The notes beneath the pieces are model-generated. The model was not told where the DNA came from, did no database searches, and saw nothing but the letters and a program-made list of their open reading frames with translations. This document shows, piece after piece, positions 22,669 through 34,050 of a stretch of 64,000 bases of DNA (within the stretch, counting starts at the first letter, position 1; each line of letters begins with the position of its first letter). A program made the position numbers and the translations under genes. Location: contig NC_092868.1 in assembly GCF_032062135.1 (NCBI RefSeq), positions 48,589,163 through 48,653,162 on the forward strand, read 5' to 3'. Origin of the DNA: Pyxicephalus adspersus. Lineage: Eukaryota; Chordata; Amphibia; Anura; Pyxicephalidae.

Positions 22669-25600
22669 AAAAATAAATTTGCCAGTGTAGTTATTCTTAC
22701 AAACAAAAGACTTCTTTGAATTGTCACAAGAACAAAAAGAAAAGGAGATTGTCCATTGTGGATGCTTGTGTGGTGACCACTGTTTAACAGAAGGCTTCCT
22801 TCAATTTGGAGAGTTTCCAATTTACTTCCCGTTGTGCATATTATCTAAAACTAAATTTTTTGGCTTTATATACAATTTAAAGTGAACTTTTTGGTTTTCT
22901 AAGCAGGGTAGAACAAGTTCACACACCCATGAAACATATACTTTCTTTCCCTTTGCTTTCCCCTTTAGTCTATTGGGATGAGATACCATTAGCACATTGA
23001 GACATGCAGCTAAGCAGTTGTTAACACCAATGGATTGCAGTAAAGCGCAGTAAGATGTTTTTAGCGTGTTTTTATACACATTACCACAAATGTTTAGCAA
23101 TGCATATATCAAAGTGTAGGTACTTGCAGAGTCATGAATTTTGAACAACACCAGAATGCACTAACACATCACATCACTTTGTACATGCACTGCAACACCA
23201 TTAAACACGAAGATTTGAACAGATGTGTTATACAAAAATGTGTATAGCGGTGCATTCAAAGCAAATGTGCTTCCTGATGTGCAATGACACGTTTTATATC
23301 ACATGCATGAACGCGACACAATTGGTGTAAACCAACCTTCACACAGTACAGAAGACAAGAAAAGGGGTTTGAGTTTGATCCCACCATAGGTTGGAGTCTA
23401 ACTTGCTATTTCGGTGAGCTTCAAGAAGATAAATGTTGCTTTTTATGTATGGAAACAACAAGCTCAGCCGATGTTGAAATTGCTGACCACAAATGATTAC
23501 AGTTAAGGCACACATAGGGTTGGCTGCGAATGCCACTGTGGACCTGAACACTTGGTTTTCAACCAATATGTTCAATGCAATTGGATAGCAAGGCAAACAT
23601 TGTTTCACTTTTAATTCAGAACAAATAGAACCGATGCAGATTTGCCCATTATTACTGAAGACGCTTCCCATCTCATACAACTACTTCTGTGTACCTGACC
23701 TGCGAACCACCAGTGATGTCGTATGAGGCTGGGAAACATCTTCCCATGTGTGATGTCATGTGCGAGTAAAGGGAGGAAGTCATAGGCTCTACTTATTTCC
23801 AAATTGAATGGAAATTACTTCTTAGGCAATTGTCGCCAAAACAGGTGTAACACACCACAATGCACACATCATTGTTCATTGCTGCTGTGTATTGATGCAC
23901 ATGTATTGGAGTGCCATTCACTGGCACAAATGAAAAGCAATTCAACACACAGCGCTACACTAAACACATTGCCATATTTTTGTCTTAACTCACGGTGGTG
24001 CACGCATTTTACAGTGTGTTAACACAACACACAGGCATAAAAAAGACTAATTGCCTTCAGCCAATATTCATTTCAATTAGCATGTATTTGGTTTTTTGCT
24101 TAACATTGGTCAGCAGTATTTGCCTTTCCCCCAGCTACTTAAAAAGCTGCATGAGTCTTGCTTTCCTTCTATGCTGAGCCCCGTGGGATAGATAATTTGT
24201 CTTTTAAATAAGCTTAATTACTGCACCTGAGCCCACTTCCTTCCTCTCACTTAATTCCTCCAGAGATTGGAACCTCCATCTCCTAACTTTCAATTAAATC
24301 ACTTCTTATAATCTGACTATGGCTCTTGCTTGGATACATTTTTCTGAGTAAGCATGTTCTGCATTTTCTCGCCTAATATATTTTGGATAGCTCATAATTT
24401 GTGTGGAACATCCCAAATTACTCATATTATAGTACTTAGTGTGCAGATTGATTTTGGAAACAAAATCTAAATGTTTATTCAAAGATGAGAAAGATGAAAA
24501 TAAAAAAAGAAGATGAGATAGATAAAAAAGTTAGAAAAAAGAATAATTCTTATAGACTTCTATGGGTCTGTCTTTAGTATTGGCTGACGGCCTAATAAAA
24601 GTCTATGGGGATTTAATTGTGGCTAAAGAAAAGAATGATTTCCATTGGAGACTTTGAACATTTTTGCAGGCCATCCAATTTTGGCAAGCATAAATTTTGG
24701 GCAGGTGATTTTTTTATTTAATGACAATGCGCAGTATAGTACTGCGGGTCCAACATTTGTAACACACCAACAGTGGATAGGTCCATGGCTGTCTTGACTG
24801 TCTTCTTTTGGGAGGCTTGCATTGAGATATTGGGCAGAAGAAAAAATAATGTGATTTGTCTATTATTTTGTTTAAAGTATTGTCGACTCTTGATTACATT
24901 ATGTTGGCATCAGATTTAAATTATCATGATGGGACTGGTAATAAAATTGGGGAATGGAGATAAACATATTGGGAAGATAAAACAGTTTCAGTATTAACTC
25001 AAAGCAATTGATAAACTACATCATTCAATGTTTAAAATTCAATTGGGTTGAATTATACAGACCATTGCATTCTGTACAGATATTATTTGAACTGTAATAA
25101 TAAACATATAAAATATTTAATGACAGCCAGCACATTCAAGTCCAAACAGCAACAAGGAGAACAAAAGAAGAACGAGACATAGAGATAGAATTTGGGTCAT
25201 AGTATTCAAATCGATTTAAAATTGAATTCCAGGATGCTAAATGCTGGTTTAGGTGAAGGGGATGTAGAATGCAAGCTTACTTACCCGATCCATTGCTCAA
25301 CTGATGGCTCCTCTTTTCATTCAGCCTTGGATCATGGTGTTTTCACCACATTCTCCTCTCATTTTTTGGAGATGAGAAAAAGGTCTTCTGTAGTCCTGTC
25401 CTCAGGTGACCACACTGCATCTTTATTCTGGTAACTTTCTCAGATGAGAAAGAGGGACTTATTGTCATGCAACGTATGCAGACCAAAAATAGGGACAACT
25501 CAAGAAAAAAAAGGATAGAGAGATTTGATTCCAAAAAAGACCTGTCCCACCAAACGAAGAAACATGGGGTGCTAAGCTTCCCCATAAACACATAACAATT

Positions 25601-26404
25601 AGTAGCGTGGTCACCCAAGGACAGGAAATGTATCAAGTTAAAAAAAAATTATTCTTCCTCTAAGGACTGGTAAGCTCCAGTGCATTACATGCTTGCTCTG
25701 ATGTTTAGATATGCTTTAATTGTTTTAGTTGCACTCCAGTGATTTCCCATCCTTTACAAAGCTTCCTTATACTTCCTTCATTTCCGTATTTACACTCTGA
25801 ATGATTTACACATTCACACTGGAAAATAAATGTTCTCCATATGATCTGCGCAGCAGGGTTAGGAATGAAATCAGTAGGAAATTATAGAAAATAATTACAA
25901 TATTTAGGAAATTGACAAGGAAATAGCGGGAATTTGTTATTTATATGCAAATAGTTTGCAATACTGTTTAACCGATTCGCCAGCCTATTCGTCTTCCTTG
26001 CTGAGATCCTCAACTAACAATTTCGGGGTCTGTTCTTGAAGGATTTCTCCAACTTGCCTTCTAGTAATTTCCTCCATTTGTCTTCATGTACTTTGTAACA
26101 CAAGCTATTTTTCTATATAATTCTTGGTCTTTACACTTGTAGTACAAGATAATTGTCCATATTGCCTTCCCATCCCTGCTCTCTCAGAATGTGCTGATAA
26201 ATTGAGGAAATCAGATCTTTTTCAGTAACTTTATTTTATAACAAAAAAAAACCCCTAAATTTGATGTATAGCACAATTTTTATCCACATGTGAGTACATG
26301 CTGGACGAAAGTGAAAAAGGCGCTAAGGGCTTTTTATCTCAGCATTGGTGCAGTGTGGTAATCTCCTCCAGTCCCTTTTGTTCCTAATATAAAGATCTAC
26401 ATCC

Positions 26405-26441
<37 letters not shown>

Positions 26442-26488
26442 CTTATATGCAGGTCAACAGCAATTTTTCCTTTCATAAAGAGACACAA
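22669..26488. other. Long gene-free stretch
   Basis: No supported gene, RNA or repeat family. Several 60-113 codon frames on both strands (for example 22,822-23,151 and 23,339-23,680, minus) lack domains and exon context. About 24,180-24,340 is a plain single-copy-looking block with TTAATTA cores. (AT)n at 26,409-26,438 is listed separately. Confidence 0.45.
26409..26438. repeat. (AT)n microsatellite
   Basis: About 15 uninterrupted AT units. No associated element recognised. Confidence 0.9.
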
Positions 26489-26670
26489 TGGGGCTGACTT
26501 ATTAAAGCTCTCCAAGACTGGAGATGATAGTATAACATGGGAGAACCTAGGTGATCCAGCAAACCTTGAATGGATTTAGTTGCTAAATGTTTTCAATCCT
26601 GGACCAGATCCATTCCTTGTTTGCTGGTTCTCTTAAGACAGTCTTGGACAGCTTCAATAAATCAGGCCCA
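26489..26670. mobile_element. Palindromic MITE, GGGCCTGATTTATTAAAG family, copy 1
   Basis: Begins TGGGGCTGACTTATTAAAGC and ends GCTTCAATAAATCAGGCCCA. The two halves are imperfect reverse complements along most of their length (CTCCAAGACTGGAG against GTCTTGGACAGC; CCAGCAAACCTTGAATGGAT against ATCCATTCCTTGTTTGCTGG). Matches 41,021-41,244 and 13,690-13,812. The fold-back structure suggests a non-autonomous DNA element; the target duplication is not clear. Confidence 0.75.
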
Positions 26671-27781
26671 TTGGTAAAAGCAGTCACATTACTTGGGTTT
26701 GTCAAGGGTTATATCAGTAAGCATTGCCACTGGCTGATGGCTTTCATTAACTGTAAGCAGAACTTTAGTTATAGAATAACTGAGCTGAATATTGGATGTT
26801 CGGCATTAGCCTAAATCTGAAGATCAATTCCAGTCAACAAGGTAATTAATGTAAACCACTAAATGTGGACTGGACATCTAGGCATCAGTGACCCCTGGTT
26901 ACGAAGTGGTTAATGAATGATTACCATTTAACAAGCCCTCTTCACTCTAGTGATCATTCATTACCTTCACATATTAGCTCATCATTGCAATCAGTAAACC
27001 TCACACCAAAACCCTGGATCATCTGCATTGCCCGTGCTAGAAATCATTCAAGCAATTAATTTCTTAATTTTGTTACTGCCCGTACCAATACATCATACTC
27101 ACATCCTATATATTTCAGATGTGTGATTCTGCTAAAATATCTGCTCACTTCCACTTCACAATTTTCATTTTTATGCCTTGTAATCAGGAAATAAATTGTA
27201 TTCCGAGAACTTGACTTTGTTTAATTGCAGGATATTTTTTTTTTTTTCTGAGGATCCAGTAAAGCTTATTTTCCAACTCTGTCTGTGCATTCCAGCCTTA
27301 TAGATTTCTATGGGGCTTATGTACACTTGTTTCTGGTCTCAGAAAACGGCCTCTTAGAAATCGATGAGGGTCAAATATGCACATGAGGACAGGAAAAAAA
27401 GACTAAGTTCAACCAGATATAAACAATCCATGTAATTCTTTACGTTCTCAGTAAGTATACATCTGCAAGGTGGTAGGCTGGGTCAGGGCAAAGAGGGTGG
27501 GATAAGGGGACTATTTATTAAAGTGCACTGAGCAATCAAACATTGAGAAAAGAACAACCTTTGGAGGTTATGGTCGTCCCAGTGATGGGTTGCTTAGAAC
27601 TATGTTGAGATATAGTAATCTTTCATGTGTCATGGGAGTCATGGGAGATTTACTTTATTTAGAAGAGTTAAGCCCCAATGTAAGTAAAGAGAGAAAAATA
27701 ACCAGATTCTTTATTCATGTAAAATATAATTTTGGAGATCAAGTGTTTGGAATCTGTGTTCCCTTCTGCAGCACTGATTGA
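26671..27781. other. Gene-free DNA
   Basis: No gene or repeat recognised. Confidence 0.45.
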
Positions 27782-27980
27782 TACAGGTAGTCCCCGGGTT
27801 ACGTACGAGATAGGAACTGTAGATTTCTTCTTTAGTTCTTCTTTAGTAGATTTTACTTCTTTAGTCATGCAAACCTCCCCCTCCCACCTTCGTGTTTTGC
27901 ACATGAACCAGCAGGAAAGCCCCGTTCGTACCTAGGAATCGCCCATATGTCGGATGTCCTTTACCCAGGGACTACCTGTA
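27782..27980 (+). mobile_element. Tigger-like element, short deletion copy 3 (199 bp)
   Basis: Ends are TACAGGTAGTCCCCGGGTTA and the reverse complement of TACAGGTAGTCCCTGGGTAA. It keeps about 60 bp of each end of the longer copies (2,116 and 9,850) and has lost most of the middle, the usual origin of MITEs. TTCTTTAGTTCTTCTTTAGT is a small internal duplication. TA borders both ends. Confidence 0.8.
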
Positions 27981-28981
27981 TATGTATATAGAAGACAACG
28001 CTTACAATAAAATGAGTTCTGGAAGGAACCAATACATCATCAGGAGTACCCTATAAGCAATATACCACAACATCCTTACATATCTAGTCTTCCTAAACTG
28101 AGCCTGTTTTTATCAAGAGACTTGAAACATCACTTTACTACTTCCTAGCTGCAGATATTTGGACCATCCAGCTGGTTTGAATACCTGTTTACCATGCCAC
28201 ACACTACGGTACAACATCCTATTGTGACCAAAAGCTGGCAGGAGGAACCACTGCATTAGGCCGAGTACTCAATCCACCCAAACATGGGTTAGCTGCCAGA
28301 GAGCAATGAAGCAGCTTCATGTCTAGGCACAAGTCACTAGAAACGTTTGCAGGCTTGGCCTTTTTTAGGCTGGGGTAACAGGGCCATTTCGAGGCCCTTG
28401 ATTTACCTGAATATTAAGATACTATATTGACACTTCCTGGTGGGGTCGAACCCTAACCCACCTCTTGTGCTCCCACACATTATTTCCAACCAATTACTAT
28501 TATGGGAGAATTATCATACAATAGGAATTCATGGAAGTCTTTGATACTACCAGAATCTACAACAAAGTATCAAAACTTGCTTGTTACAGAAATCTTGGGA
28601 TTTGACTTACTTTAAAGAAAGTTAAAAAAACCTGCATAAATATTCATAGCAATATAATAATGTATCAGTATAGGAAATATTAGAAGAGGCTGTTTATTGC
28701 CTGAGGAAACCAAAAGACTTAGATATTCCATTTAGTGTTATTAGTAAATTAGTTTTCACATAATTGGTCTAGCAACATTAAATTATTGATTTAATATCAC
28801 AAGATGCTTCCTTCTACACACAGTAAATATGACAATACTTTCCAGCATAATCTGTTTGAATTTATTTTGTACGGCAACTCTTTCATACTAATACTGGTCT
28901 GTGTTTCATTAGTTTCATCAGATACTTTAAGGAGATGGAAAGGTGCCAAAAATTGTCAAAGACCTTCTCCGGGGCTGGTGG
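27981..28981. other. Gene-free DNA
   Basis: No gene or repeat recognised. Confidence 0.45.
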
Positions 28982-29311
28982 CTATTATTAATAATAAACA
29001 GTCTTTGTATAGCACCATCATATTACACAGTGCTGTACAAATGCCATAGTCATTTCACTAGATGACCCTCAAAGGGGCACAAAACCTAATGTCCCTACCA
29101 TAGTCATATGTCTTTATTACAGTCTAAGGTCAATTTTTAGGGGAAGCCAATGAACCTAACTGCATGTTTTTTAGAATGTGGGAGGAAACCCACACAAACA
29201 CAGGGAGAAGCTGCAAACTCCATGCAAATAGTGCCCTTGCTGAGCTTCGAAATTTGGAGCGCTGCAAGGGCCAGAGCACTTACCCCTGAGCAACCGAGAT
29301 GCCGAGCTGCT
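28982..29311 (-). mobile_element. tRNA-headed SINE with L2-like tail, copy 2
   Basis: Nearly full length on the minus strand: decayed tRNA-type head near 29,240-29,311, GTTTCCTCCCACATTCTAAA block, AGGTTCATTGGCTTCCCC, TAGGGACATTAGGTTTTGTG, and the TTGTACAGCACTGTGTAATA tail ending in (ATT)n. The B box is mutated (the plus strand reads GAGCTTCGAAATTTGG), so this copy is probably inactive. Confidence 0.78.
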
Positions 29312-30489
29312 GCAGGCTAGAATGTCCCCCCAGATCTTTAGTGCTCCATTAGGGTAGTGTGGTTACTGATTTGGGCCATAAATTGTGGGACTGTTTCTAG
29401 CTTCTGCTCATAACATTCCCAACAACCAGATTGGCAGTGAAGATCCTGTCCAAGCCCTTTAAATAAGACAATATACTAGTTCCTTCTCCACCTAGGGTTA
29501 AACCAAGAATGTCCCAATCAAAGTTTCATGGTGAGCAAATTGTGGGAAACCACAATCTTTTTTCCCTAATTTGGCCCACAGGCATCTAGTGAGAATCAAA
29601 GAAGAAACTGCTTTTAATGTTGCTTTGGACTTTAAGGCAAGATCTGCCAACCCTTTTGTGATATAGTTGTCCTACTAAGAACATCCATCCATAAAAAGGA
29701 GATTTACAACTGGCTTGTTATTCTCATCATAGGGATTCACGGTCTATGTTGTTACAATGGGATACCCATTACTTGGTGATGGTAATCACCAGGGGTAGTG
29801 ACTAGTCACTAAAATTGCTTGTAGGCTCACTGAAGCTGATGGTTTCCCCATTACTGTCTTACAATGCCTTGTTCTCTGCTGTGTCTTTGTGTGGAGGTGG
29901 CCCTCTTGGTATAGGAGTGGAGCTATGGTTCCTAATATGAGAGCTGTTCCCCTGATAATTGGTGATCTGATGAATGTGGGAGATATAGAAGAAGCACTAA
30001 GAGGATTAGGAAATGTCTTTAAAATTTTTCTATGTTGTTTACATCTCACAACATGGGAATTAGGTTCCCAATGTTATATGGAACCCTTCATAAGCAGAAA
30101 TATCATACCTAGGGCATCTCCAAATTATTCTGGAAATCAGTGGCAAAAGTTTCCTTGTAAATTATGTTCCTCTGTCTCCAGAATGGACCATTTCCGGTCC
30201 ACTGATTTTACATGGAACTTGTATTACGAATGGTAGTCAGAGACTTCTCACTTTTATTTCCTTATTTGCTAAAAAATCTATTCTACATAAATAAACATAC
30301 CCAGGCTTCATCTACCCACCCCCTGACGTTAAGTCTTTTCAAAATTAAGTCATAAGCTTTTCAAATATTTTGGGCTGAGGCTTCCCTAGATTAACAGTCC
30401 CCAGTTTGTTTGAGCCCCCATTTGTATGATGTTTGGGAATCTCTTATTGATACCTTGCCCCCATGCATGAAAAAAAATTAGAGGTGCAC
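29312..30489. other. Gene-free DNA
   Basis: No repeat family recognised. Frames of 87 and 115 codons overlap on opposite strands near 29,786-30,236 and lack domains. A 16-bp perfect palindrome, TAGTGACTAGTCACTA, lies at 29,796-29,811. Confidence 0.45.
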
Positions 30490-30815
30490 ATTGGGCAGTA
30501 TGTTGGATTAGAGGTTAGCACTCTTGTCTTTGCAGCGCTAGGTCCCCGGTTTGAGTTTCAGCCAGAACACTATCTGCATAAACTTTGAAGGTTCTCCCAA
30601 TGTTTGCACGAGTTTCCTCCCATATTCCAAAAACACATGTTTAGATTAATTTACTTCCCCCAAATTTAACCTTAGACTGTGTTAATATATGGCTATGGTA
30701 GGGACATTAGATTGTGAGCCCCTTTTAGGGACAGTTAGTGACATGACTATGGACTTTGTACAGTGCTGTTTAATATGTTGGTGCTATATAAATACTGTGT
30801 AATAATAAAAATTCA
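30490..30815 (+). mobile_element. tRNA-headed SINE with L2-like tail, copy 3
   Basis: The best plus-strand view of the family: head with GGGCAGTATGTTGGATTAGA, A-box-like TTAGAGGTTAGCAC, B-box remnant GGTTTGAGTTTC, GGTTCTCCCAATGTTTGC, GAGTTTCCTCCCATATTCC, CTTAGACTGTGTTAATATAT, GGGACATTAGATTGTGAGCC and the ATGTTGGTGCTATATAAATA tail with AATAATAAAA. The order head, core, L2-like tail mirrors MIR/V-SINE architecture. Confidence 0.82.
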
Positions 30816-31549
30816 CTCCATGGTATATCTCCAGAGGGCTACTTTGTTACATCTTAATGGCACCATCCCTGAGCTGGTTTGGTTATCCTTTGTGATTTCT
30901 TTCTCCACTTTGAAATTTTGGAACTGCTGATATGTGGTCTGTATTTTAGATATTGTTTGTTTTAATCATTGTTTGTATTCAATTGTCTTTTTCTTTTATT
31001 ATCCTTTGTATTGCTTATATCATAAAAAAGTAAATAATAAAGAATCACAGAAATACTAGGGCAGGGAGCACTTGGCCTAGCCAGTCCTTAAGTACAGCTT
31101 CCTCCCCAACCAGATGAACAGTAAAGCTACTGTGACACCAATGCAGGATTGGTGGTAGAAGCGAGGTATATTTGCCCAAGATTCCTCTTCTATGTGAAGT
31201 AGCAGGTGGAAGACTGTGAGGTAATTAATGCAGCAGCACTGAGGGTGGGGATATAACAGAGCCAGGAGCTCAGTCATTCTCTCTCTGCCTGGGGACACAG
31301 AAGGTTGGTCTGTGTGAATGAACTCAAACCTGAGTAAAAGTGAAAGCTTTGTTTTGAGCTGACAGGGAACGGTGTATAGCAAGTGCCGGACAGCCAAGGT
31401 TTTTATTTTGCTATTTTTGTTATTTTATCTGCAACCTTAAAATAAACCTGGCTGCAAGCCAGCTTAACACTTATACCTCGGTGTGCGATTTGAATTGAAT
31501 GAACCAGACAAGTGTCCTTTGACCCCAGCAAAAGCGATCGTGAGCTTAA
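30816..31549. other. Gene-free DNA
   Basis: No gene or repeat recognised; a 106-codon minus-strand frame (31,077-31,397) has no domain. Confidence 0.45.
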
Positions 31550-31866
31550 CCCCTCACACCACATACACGGTCAACGGTTCTCGCCCGAAAATCGGCTCAG
31601 GGCCGATATTGGCCGAGAATCTTGCGTGTGTAGAGTGCCGACCGTCCTTGTGGATTGATGAACGACTAACAATCCTGATGCAAGGGAAGGGGGAGAGGGC
31701 TCAGCAGGGTGCCGCTCTGTCGCTCTCCCCCTCTCCGTTGAGCAGTACGGTGCTGTATGTACAACACTCGTTTATGCATCGTGCAGTGCTAGTCGTTGGA
31801 AAGGATCGTGAAAGATCCTTTCCAACGACTATTATTGCACGTGTGTATGCGGCTTTAGCTGCACAG
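31550..31866. mobile_element. GC-rich DNA element with long hairpin
   Basis: CpG-rich compared with its surroundings (AACGGTTCTCGCCCGAAAAT; GGCCGATATTGGCCGAGAAT) and bounded by CCCTCACACCACATACACGG and GCACGTGTGTATGCGGCTTT. The ends are weakly inverted (ACACCACATACACG against CGTGTGTATGCGG), suggesting a DNA transposon. It holds a perfect 18-bp hairpin at 31,790-31,831. A 128-codon frame across it lacks domains. Confidence 0.55.
31790..31831. repeat. Perfect 18-bp hairpin
   Basis: TAGTCGTTGGAAAGGATC (31,790-31,807) is followed by GTGAAA and its exact reverse complement (31,814-31,831). It lies inside the GC-rich element described for 31,550-31,866. Confidence 0.9.
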
Positions 31867-33840
31867 TAGTTATATCACTAAATCTCAATCCAAGTCTCAT
31901 GGGATGTGCAATCAGAGGTTCAGAGCATAGGATAATTTTACATTGTAGATACATAACACATAAAGTGCAGATTTCCAGAAAGGAATTTAGGGTAGAAGGA
32001 AACATTTTCAAGATGTTTGTTTTAAGTTTACCCTTTTTTATATGTTTAATATTTTGGGTAGGTGTAGATCCACACTAAACACTTTTCTTGAATTTTAATC
32101 TGTGCAGTTTGTTTGAATTTGTGTACATAAAATCAGAATCGGAATATCAATTAACCATGAAAGTGTGGATAAATATTTCATCAACATATTGTTATGTGAC
32201 AGAAATAAACATAATTTATGATAATGGATTCAAATTGTGTATGATGTCTGTTGGACAAAGGAGAGCTAACATGGCCTACTGCAAACAAATATTAGTCTAG
32301 TATGCATGTGTACATCACTATAGCTCAGCAATGTTCAGCAGATTGTCAACAATATAAACAGCGGATCTGATTACTAGGGGAAATGTCATATTTATGCAAT
32401 CAAAGCAACACGTCATATTAACCTGACAGTAACAAATATCTAAAAAAGGTTGCAAATTCTAGGGAAGGTTACTAAAAAGCTAAGCATTTTTTTAAAATGC
32501 ATTAATGATATAATTTAGATAATGAGAAAGACAGAGAAAGAAATAAATGTGCACAAGAAATGAGATACACCATGGAGGTGGACCACTTAGGGACAAATAA
32601 AAGTTAAAGGGTATATATATATTTTTATTACTCTAGGTATTTGGTTTGCTTACTCTAGATATTGCAATATTCGAAATAGGAAGTTGTCACCGGTTGTAAA
32701 GTTCTATATTTAAAAAAAATGGAAAACAATGGTACAAATGTTGGTCGAGAATTTTCTTTTTTGTATCTTGTATCATGCTGTATATTTTGATGTTTTGTCG
32801 ATCTAAAACAACACTTAAAAAATTATTATTAATGCAAAAAAAAGTGACCCCATACAGGTGCACTGTAAGAATAAGTAAGCATTGACGTAAACCACCATAA
32901 ACTGTTCTTCGTAAAACTTTTACAGCAAAAAGAAATAGTAAGATAAGTCACAAGTTTCACAGATCTGTAACAAGAGGCAATTAACCTGTTAGGCATCATT
33001 TTACAAATCTACATTCCCAGCATAGATTTAATTGAAAGTGTGAAGTCTTCAAATTATAATGAACATCACTTTCCGAGCTGCACTAAAAAAATGCACCAGT
33101 GTATAATTAGTCAATCATTAAATCAACTGTGTACTTAGCAATGAAGTGACAAAGAATACACAGTTCTTCAAATGTCGCATTAGTATTATATTAAAATTAA
33201 GCATTTTTCCTGTCACTTGCATTTTAATGACTTTAGAGATGACAAAAACAAACAATGTAGGAATATGCAGGACCAAATGGATCTCTAAAGCTAAAAATAT
33301 TTTTCCTAATTGGTTTTTAAAGTAACCAGTTACTGGTTACTTTCTTTATTTATTAGTATTTTTTTTTTTTTTGGGAGGTTTGTAAATTCTTGCAGGGGTC
33401 ACATTTATTAGTCATATTTATTAGGAAAAGCTGTTCACAGTTCAAAGAAACTGTGTGAAATGACCAGCTGGGGTTGTGCTAGTAATTATGGAGGCAAGGA
33501 CTAGGGCTTTTTTTGCTTGCATGCGAGTTTCAGCCATGATAGAGTTCCCCTATACCACCTTATCCTTCGTCATGGGTTAGGTAGCATTGGAGGACTCCCC
33601 TCATCAGATTCTTCAGTTACCTAACCACTAAATTACTCCAATACAAATACCCTACCCCCTAATGCTGGACCTTTCAGCACCATTATTGAGTTCCCCTATA
33701 CTTTTGACACTTAGCCTAACCTTTGAACTACCACTAATACTTTACCTACCCCCTCACTAGATCCAGTTCTATCTAATGACCTCTGTGTCATAATTTTACC
33801 CTGTAGTGGTACAGAAGACACAATAAAATGAAAAAAAAAA
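31867..33840. other. Gene-free AT-rich DNA
   Basis: No gene or repeat family recognised. About 32,930-33,250 is AT-rich, repeat-free and has several TTAAT cores; possibly conserved non-coding DNA, on composition only. Confidence 0.4.
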
Positions 33841-34050
33841 TGGAGGAATCATGTAAGAAGTGATATTACACTTCTGAGTTAGGAACCATTGGCATATTAT
33901 CTGACTATGTCGATGTAATATCACTTATTATATGGTTTGCATGATTCCTCCATGGACAATGCGGTCCTGAAGAAGCATATATAAATCTGTGAAACGCGTC
34001 AGACTTGGTTGTTTTACAAATAAATCATGCTAAATGTTCTCTATGATGTC
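33841..34050. repeat. Hairpin-bearing repeat with GAAACGCGTC block
   Basis: The first part is a two-step inverted repeat: TGGAGGAATCATG at 33,841-33,853 pairs with 33,940-33,952, and AAGTGATATTACA at 33,858-33,870 pairs with 33,914-33,926. It is followed by CCTGAAGAAGC and GTGAAACGCGTCAG (33,989-34,002), a motif combination that I recognise as part of a common frog repeat. A related fragment lies at 37,684-37,745. Confidence 0.6.

Noticed and set aside
31483..31869. 128-codon plus-strand frame
   Set aside because: It spans a GC-rich repeat with a perfect hairpin; low stop density follows from base composition.
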